DNA from: Lentzea jiangxiensis
Lineage (GTDB): Bacteria > Actinomycetota > Actinomycetes > Mycobacteriales > Pseudonocardiaceae
Assembly: GCF_900104175.1 (NCBI RefSeq)
Contig: NZ_FNIX01000014.1
Span: 124,001-188,000, forward strand
Length of the DNA stretch: 64,000 bases
Reading direction: 5' to 3'
A program made the position numbers and the translations under genes. Of the stretch, positions 27,253 through 35,746 are shown in pieces (position 1 is the first letter of the stretch; every line of letters begins with the position of its first letter). Under the pieces are notes generated by a model that had not been told where the DNA came from, made no database searches, and saw only the letters and a program-made list of their open reading frames with translations.

Positions 27253-27822
27253 GTGTCGGAGACCTTGCAGGCGACCGACGACGTGGAGGCGTCGTCGTCG
27301 TCCGAGGCCGCGACTGAGGCCGACGCCGCGGCCCAGCCGCAGTCGCAGAGCAAGACCGAGGACCTGCTCGTCCAGGAAGGCGACATCGCGGGCGACTACC
27401 TCGAGCGCCTGCTGGACCTGCTCGACTACGACGGTGACATCGACCTGGACGTCGAAAGCGGCCGGGCCATCGTGAGCATCGACGGCGGCGAGGACCTCGC
27501 CAAGCTGGTGGGCCCCCGAGGCAACGTCCTCGAGTCGCTGCAGGAGCTGACCCGTCTGGCCGTCCAGCAGGAGACGGGCGTCCGCTCCCGCCTGATGCTG
27601 GACATCGCCCAGTGGCGTGCCGGTCGTCGCGCCGAGCTGGCCGAGCTGGGCCGCACCACCGCGGAGAAGGTCGCGGCTTCGGGCGAGCGCGCCCGTCTGC
27701 ACCCGATGACCCCGTTCGAGCGCAAGGTCGTCCACGACGCCGTCGCCGCCGTCTCGGGCGTGCACAGCGAGAGCGAGGGTGAGGAGCCGCAGCGCCGGGT
27801 CATCATCTTCCCCAAGCCGTAG
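27253..27822 (+). CDS. jag: Jag/KhpB-like single-stranded nucleic-acid binding protein
   Basis: A 189-residue protein with an acidic Ser/Ala/Glu-rich N-terminus. A KH domain follows (about 60-115, with KLVGPRGNVLESLQELTR). An R3H domain lies at about 120-185 and contains RSRLMLDIAQWRAGR and HPMTPFERKVVHDAV. It lacks the N-terminal Jag_N domain of Firmicutes, as usual in actinobacteria. The GTG at 27253 has GGAGAGGAG upstream. It is last in the yidC operon. Confidence 0.94.
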   Translation: MSETLQATDDVEASSSSEAATEADAAAQPQSQSKTEDLLVQEGDIAGDYLERLLDLLDYDGDIDLDVESGRAIVSIDGGEDLAKLVGPRGNVLESLQELTRLAVQQETGVRSRLMLDIAQWRAGRRAELAELGRTTAEKVAASGERARLHPMTPFERKVVHDAVAAVSGVHSESEGEEPQRRVIIFPKP

Positions 27823-27839
27823 CGGCTTCCTGGTCGACG

Positions 27840-27876
27840 AACGGCCCCTGGTTCCGGTTGGAGCCAGGGGCCGTTT
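27840..27876 (+). terminator. Terminator downstream of jag
   Basis: A perfect 12-bp stem (27840-27851 with 27864-27875) with a 12-base loop, ending in CCGTTTG. It closes the rpmH-jag operon. Confidence 0.85.
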
Positions 27877-27958
27877 GCTGTCTCCGGAACCGAGTACGTG
27901 CAGAGAGCGGGTGCGGCGCTGTCGCCGGACCCGTGAACGCTTCGACCGGGCAATCGAC

Positions 27959-28480
27959 TCACTGTTCCACGTGAAACCGACTCGCCCACCACCTGGCGAG
28001 CCACTCCTCCTGCTCCCCCGTGTCGGGCACCCGGAAGCCGCGTGCCGCCGAGATCAACCTCCACGCCTCCCCCGGCTCCACCCCGTCCATCCCCAGCAGC
28101 AACCCGGCCAGCAACGACGACCGCCCGATCCCCGCCCAGCAGTGGAACACCACGTGCGCCCCAGCCCGGTACCGCGCGTGCAGGGGGCGGATCACCTCGA
28201 CCACCGACGCCACGTCCGGCACCGTCATGTCGTCGATCGGGAAGCAGACGAGCTCCAGACCGACCGCGGCAGCCGTGCGCGCCTGGTCCACCAGATCGCA
28301 CTCGACCCGTTCGCCGTCCGTCTGGGCCGACACGAGGACGTCCACGCCGAGCTCTCGCAGTCCGCGGAGCTTGCTCTCCAGAAGCGCCCCGCCGGCCGGG
28401 TGGGACATCGTCGAGACGGTGCCCGGACCCGGTCGAGCCACCGTGTAGATCTTCGGAAGCAACTTTCCCCCAAGTTTCAC
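27959..28480 (-). CDS. Dual-specificity/tyrosine phosphatase-like protein inserted between jag and rsmG
   Basis: A 173-residue protein with the phosphatase P-loop HCWAGIGRSS (His113, Cys114, Arg120). A preceding FPIDD loop (about 80-84) could supply the general acid. The family covers protein and phosphoinositide phosphatases; the substrate is unknown. It is on the opposite strand to the conserved operons around it. Its GTG start codon (28480) lies in parS site 2, and its last codons (RFHVEQ) are parS site 1. Another start at a Met near residue 25 is possible and would move the start off parS. The gene is not part of the usual jag-rsmG-parA order. Confidence 0.8.
   Translation of the reverse strand: MKLGGKLLPKIYTVARPGPGTVSTMSHPAGGALLESKLRGLRELGVDVLVSAQTDGERVECDLVDQARTAAAVGLELVCFPIDDMTVPDVASVVEVIRPLHARYRAGAHVVFHCWAGIGRSSLLAGLLLGMDGVEPGEAWRLISAARGFRVPDTGEQEEWLARWWASRFHVEQ
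27963..27978. promoter_or_regulatory. parS site 1
   Basis: TGTTCCACGTGAAACC matches the parS consensus TGTTTCACGTGAAACA at 14 of 16 bases. It lies within the last codons of the phosphatase gene, about 4.6 kb from oriC. Confidence 0.9.
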
Positions 28481-28488
28481 GTGAAACG
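28473..28488. promoter_or_regulatory. parS site 2
   Basis: AGTTTCACGTGAAACG contains the complete 14-bp palindrome GTTTCACGTGAAAC. It covers the start codon of the phosphatase gene. Confidence 0.95.
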
Positions 28489-28585
28489 GCGCTCAGGATT
28501 TGGCGGAGCGCACGGTCGATCCGTCATGATGGTGCCCTGGCATTCGCCAGCTTTTCCACCGGCCGCCGGAATGCCGCCGCCGCGT

Positions 28586-28601
28586 GGTTTCACGTGAAAC
28601 G
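28586..28601. promoter_or_regulatory. parS site 3
   Basis: GGTTTCACGTGAAACG contains the complete 14-bp palindrome and lies 17 bases before the rsmG ATG. ParB binding here could affect the rsmG-parA-parB promoter. Confidence 0.95.
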
Positions 28602-28617
28602 CTCACGGACGGAGAAC

Positions 28618-29265
28618 ATGGCCGGGGAGTTGCCCGACAACGCGAAGCTCGTCTTCGGCGAGCACGTCGATCGTGCCGCCGAGTTCGTCAGGCTCCTGGA
28701 GGAGCACGGCGTCGAGCGTGGACTCATCGGTCCCCGCGAAGTCGACAGGATTTGGGATCGCCACGTGCTCAACTCGGCGGTGATCGAGGAGCTGTTCGGG
28801 AAGAACGAGCGCGTGGTCGACGTGGGGTCAGGTGCCGGACTGCCGGGCGTGCCGCTGGCGATCGCGCGGCCGGACCTGAGGATCACGTTGCTCGAGCCGA
28901 TGGCGCGCCGCATCGCGTGGCTCGAGGAAGTGAAGGAACGCCTCCAACTCGACAACGTGACGGTCCTGCGTGGCCGTGCCGAGGAGGGGCCGGTCCGCAA
29001 GCAGCTGCTGAACTGCGACTCGGTGACGGCTCGTGCGGTGGCTCCGCTGGAGAAGCTCGCGAAGTGGTGCCTGCCGCTCCTCAAGGGCGGCGGGCGGATG
29101 GTCGCGCTCAAGGGCGAGCGCGCGCAGGAAGAGCTCGAACGCGACGGTGCCGCGGTGCTCAAGGCAGGTGGCGCCAACCTCTCGGTCGTCGCGGTGGGAG
29201 CGGACGTGCTCGAGGTGCCGACGACGGTGCTGATCGTCGAACGCCAGACCAGGAGGGATCGGTGA
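28618..29265 (+). CDS. rsmG: RsmG, 16S rRNA m7G methyltransferase
   Basis: Methylates N7 of G527 in 16S rRNA using S-adenosylmethionine. The SAM-binding motif is VVDVGSGAGLPGVPLAI near residues 66-82. The conserved RAVAPLEKLAKWCLPLL lies near 140-156. At 215 residues it is full length. ATG 28618 is preceded by GGAG. Its stop overlaps the parA GTG. Confidence 0.96.
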   Translation: MAGELPDNAKLVFGEHVDRAAEFVRLLEEHGVERGLIGPREVDRIWDRHVLNSAVIEELFGKNERVVDVGSGAGLPGVPLAIARPDLRITLLEPMARRIAWLEEVKERLQLDNVTVLRGRAEEGPVRKQLLNCDSVTARAVAPLEKLAKWCLPLLKGGGRMVALKGERAQEELERDGAAVLKAGGANLSVVAVGADVLEVPTTVLIVERQTRRDR

Positions 29266-30236
29266 GCGTGTACCCGGAGTTCCATTCTGCGGGTGTTCCA
29301 CGTGAAACCGCGCCTCCCCAAACCAAAGCCAAGCCGACCAACAACGGAGATGACAGCGCCGTGGTGTGGACCCCGATTGCAGAAGAGGCAGCTCGTGCGG
29401 CAAACGTGCTGCACCCCGACGAGTCACTGCTCCCCCGGCCTGCCCATCGCCGGGTGATCACCGTCGCCAACCAGAAGGGTGGCGTCGGCAAGACGACGAG
29501 CACGGTGAACCTCGCCGCAGCACTCGCGATCCACGGGCTCAAGACGCTCGTGATCGACCTCGACCCGCAGGGCAACGCCAGCACAGCGCTCTCCGTCGAG
29601 CACCGCAGCGGCACGCCGTCGGTCTACGAGGTGCTGATCGGTGAGATCTCGATCGCCGAGGCGGCTCAGGTCAGCCCCACGTCGCCGAACCTCTACTGCG
29701 TTCCCGCGACGATCGACCTCGCCGGCGCCGAGATCGAGCTCGTCTCGATGGTGTCCCGCGAGGCGCGGCTGAAGGAGGCGCTCTCCCCCGAGGCGCTCGA
29801 CCAGCTGCAGCCCGACTACGTCTTCATCGACTGCCCGCCGAGCCTCGGGCTGCTGACCGTCAACGCGATGGTCGCCGCTCAGGAGGTGCTGATCCCGATC
29901 CAGTGCGAGTACTACGCGCTGGAGGGTCTGAGCCAGTTGCTGCGCAACATCGAGCTGGTGCAGCAGCACCTGAACCCGGACCTCGGCATCTCGACGATCC
30001 TCCTCACGATGTACGACGGCCGCACCAAGCTCGCGGACCAGGTGACCAGTGAGGTGCGCGGCCACTTCGGCGACGTCGCCCTCAGGACCGTGATCCCGCG
30101 CAGCGTGAAGGTCTCCGAGGCGCCGGGATTCGGTCAGACGGTGCTGACGTACGACCCGGGCTCGCGCGGGTCGATGAGCTACCTCGACGCCGCGAAGGAG
30201 ATCGCGATCCGCGGGGCGAAGAGGGAGGGCGCATGA
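29262..30236 (+). CDS. parA: ParA, chromosome-partitioning ATPase
   Basis: A Walker-type ATPase that positions oriC through ParB-parS. It has a deviant Walker A, QKGGVGKTTST (about 72-82), then DLDPQGNAS and the FIDCPPSLG Walker B. The GTG at 29262 has AGGAGGGA just upstream and overlaps the rsmG stop, giving 324 residues. parS site 4 is embedded in the N-terminal coding sequence and translates as VPRET. Confidence 0.96.
   Translation: MSVYPEFHSAGVPRETAPPQTKAKPTNNGDDSAVVWTPIAEEAARAANVLHPDESLLPRPAHRRVITVANQKGGVGKTTSTVNLAAALAIHGLKTLVIDLDPQGNASTALSVEHRSGTPSVYEVLIGEISIAEAAQVSPTSPNLYCVPATIDLAGAEIELVSMVSREARLKEALSPEALDQLQPDYVFIDCPPSLGLLTVNAMVAAQEVLIPIQCEYYALEGLSQLLRNIELVQQHLNPDLGISTILLTMYDGRTKLADQVTSEVRGHFGDVALRTVIPRSVKVSEAPGFGQTVLTYDPGSRGSMSYLDAAKEIAIRGAKREGA
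29295..29310. promoter_or_regulatory. parS site 4
   Basis: TGTTCCACGTGAAACC, 14 of 16 bases matching, is located in parA codons 12-17. Confidence 0.9.
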
Positions 30237-31204
30237 CGGAGCAGCGCAGGGGCGGACTCGGGCGCGGCCTGGCCGCGCTCATCCCCCAGGGGCCGCCGGC
30301 CGGTGCGCCCAGCACGGTCCGGCCCGCCGCGGCCATCGGCAACGGGGCCACCAAGACCGCCGCGCCGCAGCCGGTCAGCGAGGTCGCAGGTGCGGTCTAC
30401 CGGGAGATCGCGGTCACCGCGATCCGGACCAACCCCAAGCAGCCGCGCCAGGTGTTCGACCCGGACGCGATCAACGAGCTCTCGTTCTCCATCAAGGAGT
30501 TCGGGCTCATGCAGCCGATCGTGGTCCGGGAGCTGACCGCGGACACGTACGAGCTCGTCATGGGCGAGCGCCGGTGGCGTGCCACGCAGCAGGCCGGGCT
30601 CAAGACGATCCCGGCGATCGTGCGGCAGACCGCCGACGACGTGATGCTGCGGGACGCGTTGCTGGAGAACATCCACCGCGTCCAGCTCAACCCGCTCGAA
30701 GAGGCGGCGGCGTACCAGCAGCTGCTGGAGGAGTTCGGCGTCACGCACGAGGAACTGGCGGACCGCATCGGTCGCAGCCGTCCCGTCGTCACGAACACCA
30801 TCCGGCTGCTGAAGCTCCCCCTCCCCGTCCAGCGACGGGTCGCGGCGGGCGTGCTGAGCGCCGGTCACGCGCGGGCGCTGCTCGGTCTCGACGACGCCGG
30901 CGCGCAGGAAGACCTCGCGGCCCGGATCGTCGCCGAGGGCATGTCGGTTCGCGCGACCGAAGAAGCGGTGACGATCGCCAAGAACGAGAGGCCGAAGAAG
31001 GAGAAGGCCGCGCCGCGCAAGCAGATGCACGCGCCCGGTCTGCAGGAGCTCGCCGAGCGGCTCTCCGACAACTTCGACACCCGTGTGAAGGTCGAACTCG
31101 GGCAGCGGAAGGGCCGGATCGTGGTCGAATTCGGGTCAGTTGACGATCTTGAACGCATCGTCGGCATGATCAGCCCGAACACGGCAATTCGGACATCGGA
31201 GTAG
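30233..31204 (+). CDS. parB: ParB, parS-binding CTPase partition protein
   Basis: Binds and spreads from parS. The N-terminus RRGGLGRGLAALIP is the ParA-interaction segment. The CTP-binding motif is GERRWRAT. The HTH contains LADRIGRSRPVVTNTIRLLKL, with a C-terminal dimerisation domain. At 323 residues it overlaps the parA stop by four bases. A bidirectional terminator follows. Confidence 0.97.
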   Translation: MTEQRRGGLGRGLAALIPQGPPAGAPSTVRPAAAIGNGATKTAAPQPVSEVAGAVYREIAVTAIRTNPKQPRQVFDPDAINELSFSIKEFGLMQPIVVRELTADTYELVMGERRWRATQQAGLKTIPAIVRQTADDVMLRDALLENIHRVQLNPLEEAAAYQQLLEEFGVTHEELADRIGRSRPVVTNTIRLLKLPLPVQRRVAAGVLSAGHARALLGLDDAGAQEDLAARIVAEGMSVRATEEAVTIAKNERPKKEKAAPRKQMHAPGLQELAERLSDNFDTRVKVELGQRKGRIVVEFGSVDDLERIVGMISPNTAIRTSE

Positions 31205-31244
31205 GCCTATAGGATCACCCACGGGCCTTATGTCACGGTGACGA

Positions 31245-31278
31245 TGACGCCCCGCATTCGAAAGGATACGGGGCGTCA
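31245..31278. terminator. Bidirectional terminator between parB and the Ddl-like gene
   Basis: A perfect 10-bp stem (31245-31254 with 31269-31278) with a 14-base loop, between converging genes. There is no strong U-tract. Confidence 0.75.
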
Positions 31279-31292
31279 CCTGTGAGAAGAGG

Positions 31293-32237
31293 TCAACGAG
31301 CGACGGCGCGCTCGACCAAACCGGCGTAGATGTCGCCCAGGGACTGCCCCGCTGCCTCGACGGCCATCGGCAGGAGCGACGTCTCGGTCAGTCCGGGCGA
31401 CACGTTCACTTCGAGGAAGTAGACCGTCCCGTCCTCGGCCACGATCGCATCGGTCCGCGAGACGTCCCGCAGACCGAGCAACCGGTGCGCCGCCACCGCG
31501 AGCTCCCCCACCGCCTTGGCCGACGCCGCGTCCAGCCGCGCCGGCGCGTGGAAGTCGGTCAGCCCCGCGGTGTACCGGGCCGTGTAGTCGTAGACCCCGG
31601 TCTCCGGAACGATCTCGACGGCGGGCAGCGCGTACGGGCCCTCGGGACCGTCGACGACGGCGACCGCCACCTCCACCCCGGAGATGAACTGCTCGGCCAG
31701 CACGGTGTCGCCGTACGCCAGGCAGCCGACCATCGCCGGCGGCAGCTCCGCGGCGTCCCGGACGACCTGGGCGCCCAGCGCCGAGCCACCCTGGTCCGGC
31801 TTCAGCATCAACGGCAACCCGAGCGTCGACACCATCGCGTCGAGCACCGGCTTGGCCCCGAGCTCCCGGAACGTCGCGTGCGGCAGCACGACCCACTCCG
31901 GCGTCGCCAGCCCGGCACGGGCGAGCTCGGCCTTGGCGGTCGGCTTGTCCCACGCCCTCCGGCACGCTCGCGAGTCCGTGCCGACGTACGGCACCCCGAA
32001 CATCTCGAGGATCGCCTGCACCGACCCGTTCTCGCCTTCGCCGCCGTGCAGGGCGACGACGACGGCGTCCGGGCGGTTCGACCGCAGGCGCGTCAGCAAC
32101 GAGGCGTCGGCGTCCCACTCCTCCACCGTCAGGCCCACCGACCGCAGAGCGGCCGACAGGCGGCGGCCGGAGCGGATCGAGACCTCGCGTTCGTGGGAGA
32201 GCCCACCGGACAGCACAGCGACCATGCGGTCAGCCAC
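31293..32237 (-). CDS. D-alanine-D-alanine ligase family protein
   Basis: An ATP-grasp ligase of 314 residues. The conserved HGGEGENGSVQ lies near residue 64. The segment RACRRAWDKPTAKAEL follows, then LMLKPDQGGSALG. The metal/ATP residues are in FLEVNVSPGLTETSLLPM. All main Ddl motifs are present, so it should be active on D-Ala. It may be a second Ddl, because the main copy is usually elsewhere. It lies downstream of an aminotransferase gene in the same direction. Confidence 0.85.
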   Translation of the reverse strand: MADRMVAVLSGGLSHEREVSIRSGRRLSAALRSVGLTVEEWDADASLLTRLRSNRPDAVVVALHGGEGENGSVQAILEMFGVPYVGTDSRACRRAWDKPTAKAELARAGLATPEWVVLPHATFRELGAKPVLDAMVSTLGLPLMLKPDQGGSALGAQVVRDAAELPPAMVGCLAYGDTVLAEQFISGVEVAVAVVDGPEGPYALPAVEIVPETGVYDYTARYTAGLTDFHAPARLDAASAKAVGELAVAAHRLLGLRDVSRTDAIVAEDGTVYFLEVNVSPGLTETSLLPMAVEAAGQSLGDIYAGLVERAVAR

Positions 32238-32254
32238 AGCACAACTCCAAAAGA

Positions 32255-33571
32255 TCAGGCGGTGTCAGGTGACGGGGTCTGCGGACCGGACAGCTGACGG
32301 CCCGGCGTCGCCCCGAAGGTCACGGCCAGCTGCATCTCTTCCTCGATGACGTTCGCCAAGCGGCGGACACCCTCGCGGATGCGCTCCGGCGTCGGGTAGC
32401 AGTACGAGATCCGCAACTGGCGGGAGCCGAACCCGTCCGCGTAGAAACCGGTGCCGGACGCGTACGCCACGCGGGCCGTCACGGCCCGGGGCAGCATCGC
32501 CTTGGTGTCGATGCCCTCCGGCACCGTCACCCAGACGTAGAAGCCGCCGTTCGGGATGTTCCACGTGGAACCTTGCGGCATGTGCTGCTCGAGAGCCGAG
32601 ATCGCCGCGTCGCGCCGTTCCCGGTACGCCTCGCGGTAGGTCTTGATCTGACCCTTCCAGTCCTGCGTGGACAGGTACCGGGACACGATCATCTGGTTCA
32701 GCGTCGGCGGGCACAGCGTGGCCGACTCGGCGGCCAGCACCAGCTTCTCGCGGACGGCGTGCGGTGCCAGCACCCAGCCGACCCGCAGACCGGCCGCGAA
32801 CGTCTTCGAGAACGAACCGAGGTACACCACGTTGTCGGGGTCCATCGACCGCAGCGCCGGGTACGTCTGGCCGTCGAACCCGAGCAGTCCGTACGGGTTG
32901 TCCTCGACCACCAGCACGCCGTAGGACCGGCAGATCTCCAGGACCTCGGCCCGCCGGGACACCGCCAGCGTCACGCCGGCCGGGTTGTGGAAGTTCGGGA
33001 TCGTGTAGAGGAACTTGACCCGCTGCCCGGCGCGCTTGCAGGCCTCCAGCGCCTCGCGCAGCAACGACGGCACGAGCCCGTCCGCATCCATGGCGACGTG
33101 GACGACCTGGGCCTGGTAGGCGGTGAACGACCCGAGAGCGCCGACGTAGGAAGGACCCTCGGCGATCACCACGTCACCGGGGTCGCAGAAGATCCGGGTG
33201 ACCATGTCGAGGCCCATCTGCGAGCCGACGGTCACCACCACGTCGTCCGGGTGGCCGTTGATGCCTTCCAGAGCCATGACGTCGCAGATCTGCTCGCGCA
33301 ACAGCGGAACACCGTGCGCCGAGCCGTACTGCAGGGCCACCAGGCCCTCGGACGCCACCAGCTGACCGATCTCCGCGGACAGCGACTCCAGGGGCAGCGC
33401 GGCCAGGTGTGGCATGCCTCCGGCCAGCGACACGACCTCGGGACGGGACGCCACCGCGAAGAGTGCCCGGATCTCCGATGCCGTCATCCCTGCCGTGCGC
33501 GCTGCGTAGCGGCGGAGGTGGGGGTCAAGGCTTCTGGGGCCCTGCTTCGCGGGCTGTCCGGGCACAGTCAT
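32255..33571 (-). CDS. PLP-dependent aminotransferase, class I/II
   Basis: A fold-type I aminotransferase of 438 residues. It carries VSLAGGMP, IPNFHNPAGVTL, VVEDNPYGLL and the PLP-lysine motif YLGSFSKTFAAGLRVGW. It most resembles the 2-aminoadipate/aromatic (LysN/ARO8-like) group, so the amino donor is not certain. Unlike MocR proteins it has no HTH domain. A degenerate parS lies in its coding region. It is the first gene of a pair with the Ddl-like gene, 17 bases apart. Confidence 0.86.
   Translation of the reverse strand: MTVPGQPAKQGPRSLDPHLRRYAARTAGMTASEIRALFAVASRPEVVSLAGGMPHLAALPLESLSAEIGQLVASEGLVALQYGSAHGVPLLREQICDVMALEGINGHPDDVVVTVGSQMGLDMVTRIFCDPGDVVIAEGPSYVGALGSFTAYQAQVVHVAMDADGLVPSLLREALEACKRAGQRVKFLYTIPNFHNPAGVTLAVSRRAEVLEICRSYGVLVVEDNPYGLLGFDGQTYPALRSMDPDNVVYLGSFSKTFAAGLRVGWVLAPHAVREKLVLAAESATLCPPTLNQMIVSRYLSTQDWKGQIKTYREAYRERRDAAISALEQHMPQGSTWNIPNGGFYVWVTVPEGIDTKAMLPRAVTARVAYASGTGFYADGFGSRQLRISYCYPTPERIREGVRRLANVIEEEMQLAVTFGATPGRQLSGPQTPSPDTA
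32557..32572. promoter_or_regulatory. Degenerate parS-like site in the aminotransferase gene
   Basis: TGTTCCACGTGGAACC matches the parS consensus at 13 of 16 bases but is a perfect 14-bp palindrome around CACGTG. It lies about 9 kb from oriC. Confidence 0.55.
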
Positions 33572-33705
33572 GGGGGACTCCTGAATGGGAAATGTCCCGA
33601 GCGAGTGTAACCGTCGTCCCGTTCAGGGCATGCGCCTTCCGGCTTCCGTCACATTCGCCTACCCTCGTAAGGGTTCACTGTGTGTGTTAACGGGTGGAGG
33701 TTGGG

Positions 33706-34338
33706 GTGTCCCGTCGCGTCGTGGGCGTCACGCTGGACAACCTGGAGCATCTCTCCAAGCACAGCAGGACGTGCGTTTTCTGGGAGCTGGCTCCTCACCT
33801 GCGAGAGCAGGCCGAGGAATACGGCGACACCGAATTCGAGAAGGAAGCCTGGGTCTCCAGCGTCCTGCTCGAATGGGGCTCGTGCGGCCGTCTCATCTAC
33901 TGCGACGGCATTCCCGCCGGTTCGGTCTTCTACGCACCACCGGCCGCTGTGCCGCGCAGCGCCGCCTTCCCCACGTCCCCGGTGAGCCCGGACGCGGTCC
34001 TCATGACGTCGCTGGACGTCCTCCCGGAGTTCCGAGGGGGAGGACTCGCGCGAGTGCTCGTGCAGGCCGTGGCGAAGGATCTGACGCGTCGCGGCGTGAA
34101 GGCCATCGAGGCGTTCGGCGACATGCGCCCGGACGACGAAGGGCCCAGTTGCGTCACGCCGGCCGACTTCCTCACGAGCGTCGGCTTCAAGACCGTGCGG
34201 CCGCACCCGCGCTGGCCCCGGTTGCGCATGGAGCTCCGCAGCTCCATCACCTGGAAGGAAGACGTCGAGGCCGCGCTGGAGCGCCTCCTCAACAGCGTCA
34301 CCGTCTCCACGGCGGAACCGAGCCTCCGGCCCGTCTAG
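33706..34338 (+). CDS. GNAT-family N-acetyltransferase
   Basis: A 210-residue protein with the acetyl-CoA loop PEFRGGGLARVLVQAV near residues 105-120, following the SLDVLPE strand. Its substrate is unknown. An equivalent acetyltransferase-like gene lies between cwlM and parB in mycobacteria (Rv3916c). The GTG at 33706 was chosen because GGAGG lies just upstream; a GTG four codons earlier is also possible. It is divergent from the aminotransferase and ends at an 18-bp-stem terminator. Confidence 0.82.
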   Translation: MSRRVVGVTLDNLEHLSKHSRTCVFWELAPHLREQAEEYGDTEFEKEAWVSSVLLEWGSCGRLIYCDGIPAGSVFYAPPAAVPRSAAFPTSPVSPDAVLMTSLDVLPEFRGGGLARVLVQAVAKDLTRRGVKAIEAFGDMRPDDEGPSCVTPADFLTSVGFKTVRPHPRWPRLRMELRSSITWKEDVEAALERLLNSVTVSTAEPSLRPV

Positions 34339-34342
34339 GACC

Positions 34343-34385
34343 GACGAAAAAGGCCCCTCGCCGGAAGCGAGGGGCCTTTTTCGTC
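34343..34385. terminator. Bidirectional terminator between the GNAT gene and cwlM
   Basis: A perfect 18-bp stem (34343-34360 with 34368-34385) with a 7-base loop and an A5 on one side and T5 on the other. It is a classic bidirectional intrinsic terminator. Confidence 0.95.
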
Positions 34386-34388
34386 AGA

Positions 34389-35528
34389 TCAGCTCTTCGA
34401 CATCTCGTAGCGCAGCAGGTCGTTGAACGTGAACGTGCCCGTCGGCTGGTCGTCCTTGCCGAGCAGGTACAGGCGCTTCACGGCCACGAGGATGCCCTCG
34501 GCCACGATGTCGCGGAAACCGGGCGTCGCCAGGCGAGCGCGGTCCTCGGCGTTCGTCAGGTAGCCGACCTCGACGCGGACGGCTGTGCAGCGGGTGAGCC
34601 GCAGCAGGTCCCACGACTTCGGGTGCGAACCGCAGTTCGACATCGTCGTGCGGGCCGTGACCTCGCGCTGGATGAACCCGGCCAGCGCCTCGCCGACCGT
34701 GGACGACGTGCCGTTGCCCGTGCCGTAGTGGAACGTCGCCACGCCCTGCGCGTTCGGCGACGAGTTGCCGTCGATGTGCAGCGACAGGATCAGGTCGGCA
34801 CCCGCCTCGTTGGCGAACCTGGCGCGCTCCGCCTCGTCCGGGCAGTTGTCCGGACCGCGCGTGAGCAACGCCTCCATGCCGGTGGCGGCCATCTTGCCCT
34901 CGAGGCGGCGGGCCAGGTCCAGCATGAGGTCGGCCTCGGACACGCCGTTCACGATGACACCGCGGTCCTGACCACCGTGGCCGGGGTCGATGACGATCCG
35001 CTTGCCCGACAGGCGCGAACCGGCACTGCGGACACGCTCCTGCTCGCGCAGCAGCACGGGACGACCACCGCGGACCTTCGGCTGGAGCTGGCGCAGCGCG
35101 CGCACGGTGTCCGGGCCGCACATGCCGTCCACGATCAGGCCGTAGTCGCGCTGGAAGTTCCTCAGCGCCTGCTCGGTCTGCTGGCCGAACACGCCGTTCG
35201 CGCGGCCGGCGTCGTAGCCGAGCTCCAGCAGGCGTTCCTGCAACATCAGCACGTCGTCGCCGGTCGTCGGCTGCGACATCAGGTACGCGAGCGGCCGGTC
35301 CCCCAACCGGAACGTCGCATCACGCAGCGCGCGGTAGGTCGCCGGGCCGACGATGCCGTCGATGATCAGCCCCCGCTGCTGCTGGAAGGCGCGCACGGCG
35401 TGCTCGACCTGCTGGTCGAACACCGGCGGCGCCTGTGGGTCGGCCGGCGGAAGCATTCCGAGCCCGGTCAGGGTCGACCGGATCTCGGCAACATCACTTC
35501 CGACGTCCCCGCGGCGGAGCAGCTGCAT
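34389..35528 (-). CDS. cwlM: CwlM, amidase-fold regulator of peptidoglycan synthesis
   Basis: A 379-residue protein with two peptidoglycan-binding domains (about 6-70 and 84-148) and an amidase_3 domain (about 176-360). Zinc ligands are all visible: His184 (DPGHGG), Glu198 and His251 (LSLHIDG), plus catalytic Glu320 (VEVGYLTN). There is no signal peptide. In mycobacteria CwlM is known to be cytoplasmic, phosphorylated by PknB, and to activate MurA rather than cleave wall. The same role is likely here given PknB and MurJ nearby. It is separated from trxA by a terminator, so it has its own promoter in the 35529-35664 gap. Confidence 0.95.
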   Translation of the reverse strand: MQLLRRGDVGSDVAEIRSTLTGLGMLPPADPQAPPVFDQQVEHAVRAFQQQRGLIIDGIVGPATYRALRDATFRLGDRPLAYLMSQPTTGDDVLMLQERLLELGYDAGRANGVFGQQTEQALRNFQRDYGLIVDGMCGPDTVRALRQLQPKVRGGRPVLLREQERVRSAGSRLSGKRIVIDPGHGGQDRGVIVNGVSEADLMLDLARRLEGKMAATGMEALLTRGPDNCPDEAERARFANEAGADLILSLHIDGNSSPNAQGVATFHYGTGNGTSSTVGEALAGFIQREVTARTTMSNCGSHPKSWDLLRLTRCTAVRVEVGYLTNAEDRARLATPGFRDIVAEGILVAVKRLYLLGKDDQPTGTFTFNDLLRYEMSKS

Positions 35529-35664
35529 GCACCCTCGCTCGACTAGGGCGCCGAAACTGGTCGGCGCGTCAGTTGGGAAGTCTTCATTGTGCCCTGCTGC
35601 GCTCAGTGATCAATGCAGGGCTGCTCGCAGTCGTACCGGGAGGACCGGCTCGGCACCGAGAACG

Positions 35665-35707
35665 AACGTGACCCGCCCGTCTTATCGGTAGACGGGCGGG
35701 TCACGTT
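35665..35707 (-). terminator. Terminator downstream of trxA
   Basis: A perfect 18-bp stem (35665-35682 with 35690-35707) with a 7-base loop, located 40 bases after the trxA stop. Confidence 0.85.
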
Positions 35708-35746
35708 GCGCGTTGCAGCGGACTTTCAGTCCGTGCGACTTTCTCG

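Noticed and set aside
28042..28617. Upstream extension of rsmG, opposite the phosphatase gene
   Set aside because: Pro/Arg-rich shadow sequence; ATG 28618 with GGAG gives the normal RsmG length.
28757..28768. Other CACGTG cores (such as 28764, 25785 and 59430) as parS sites
   Set aside because: The flanks do not match GTTTC/GAAAC; they are single E-box-like hexamers expected by chance.
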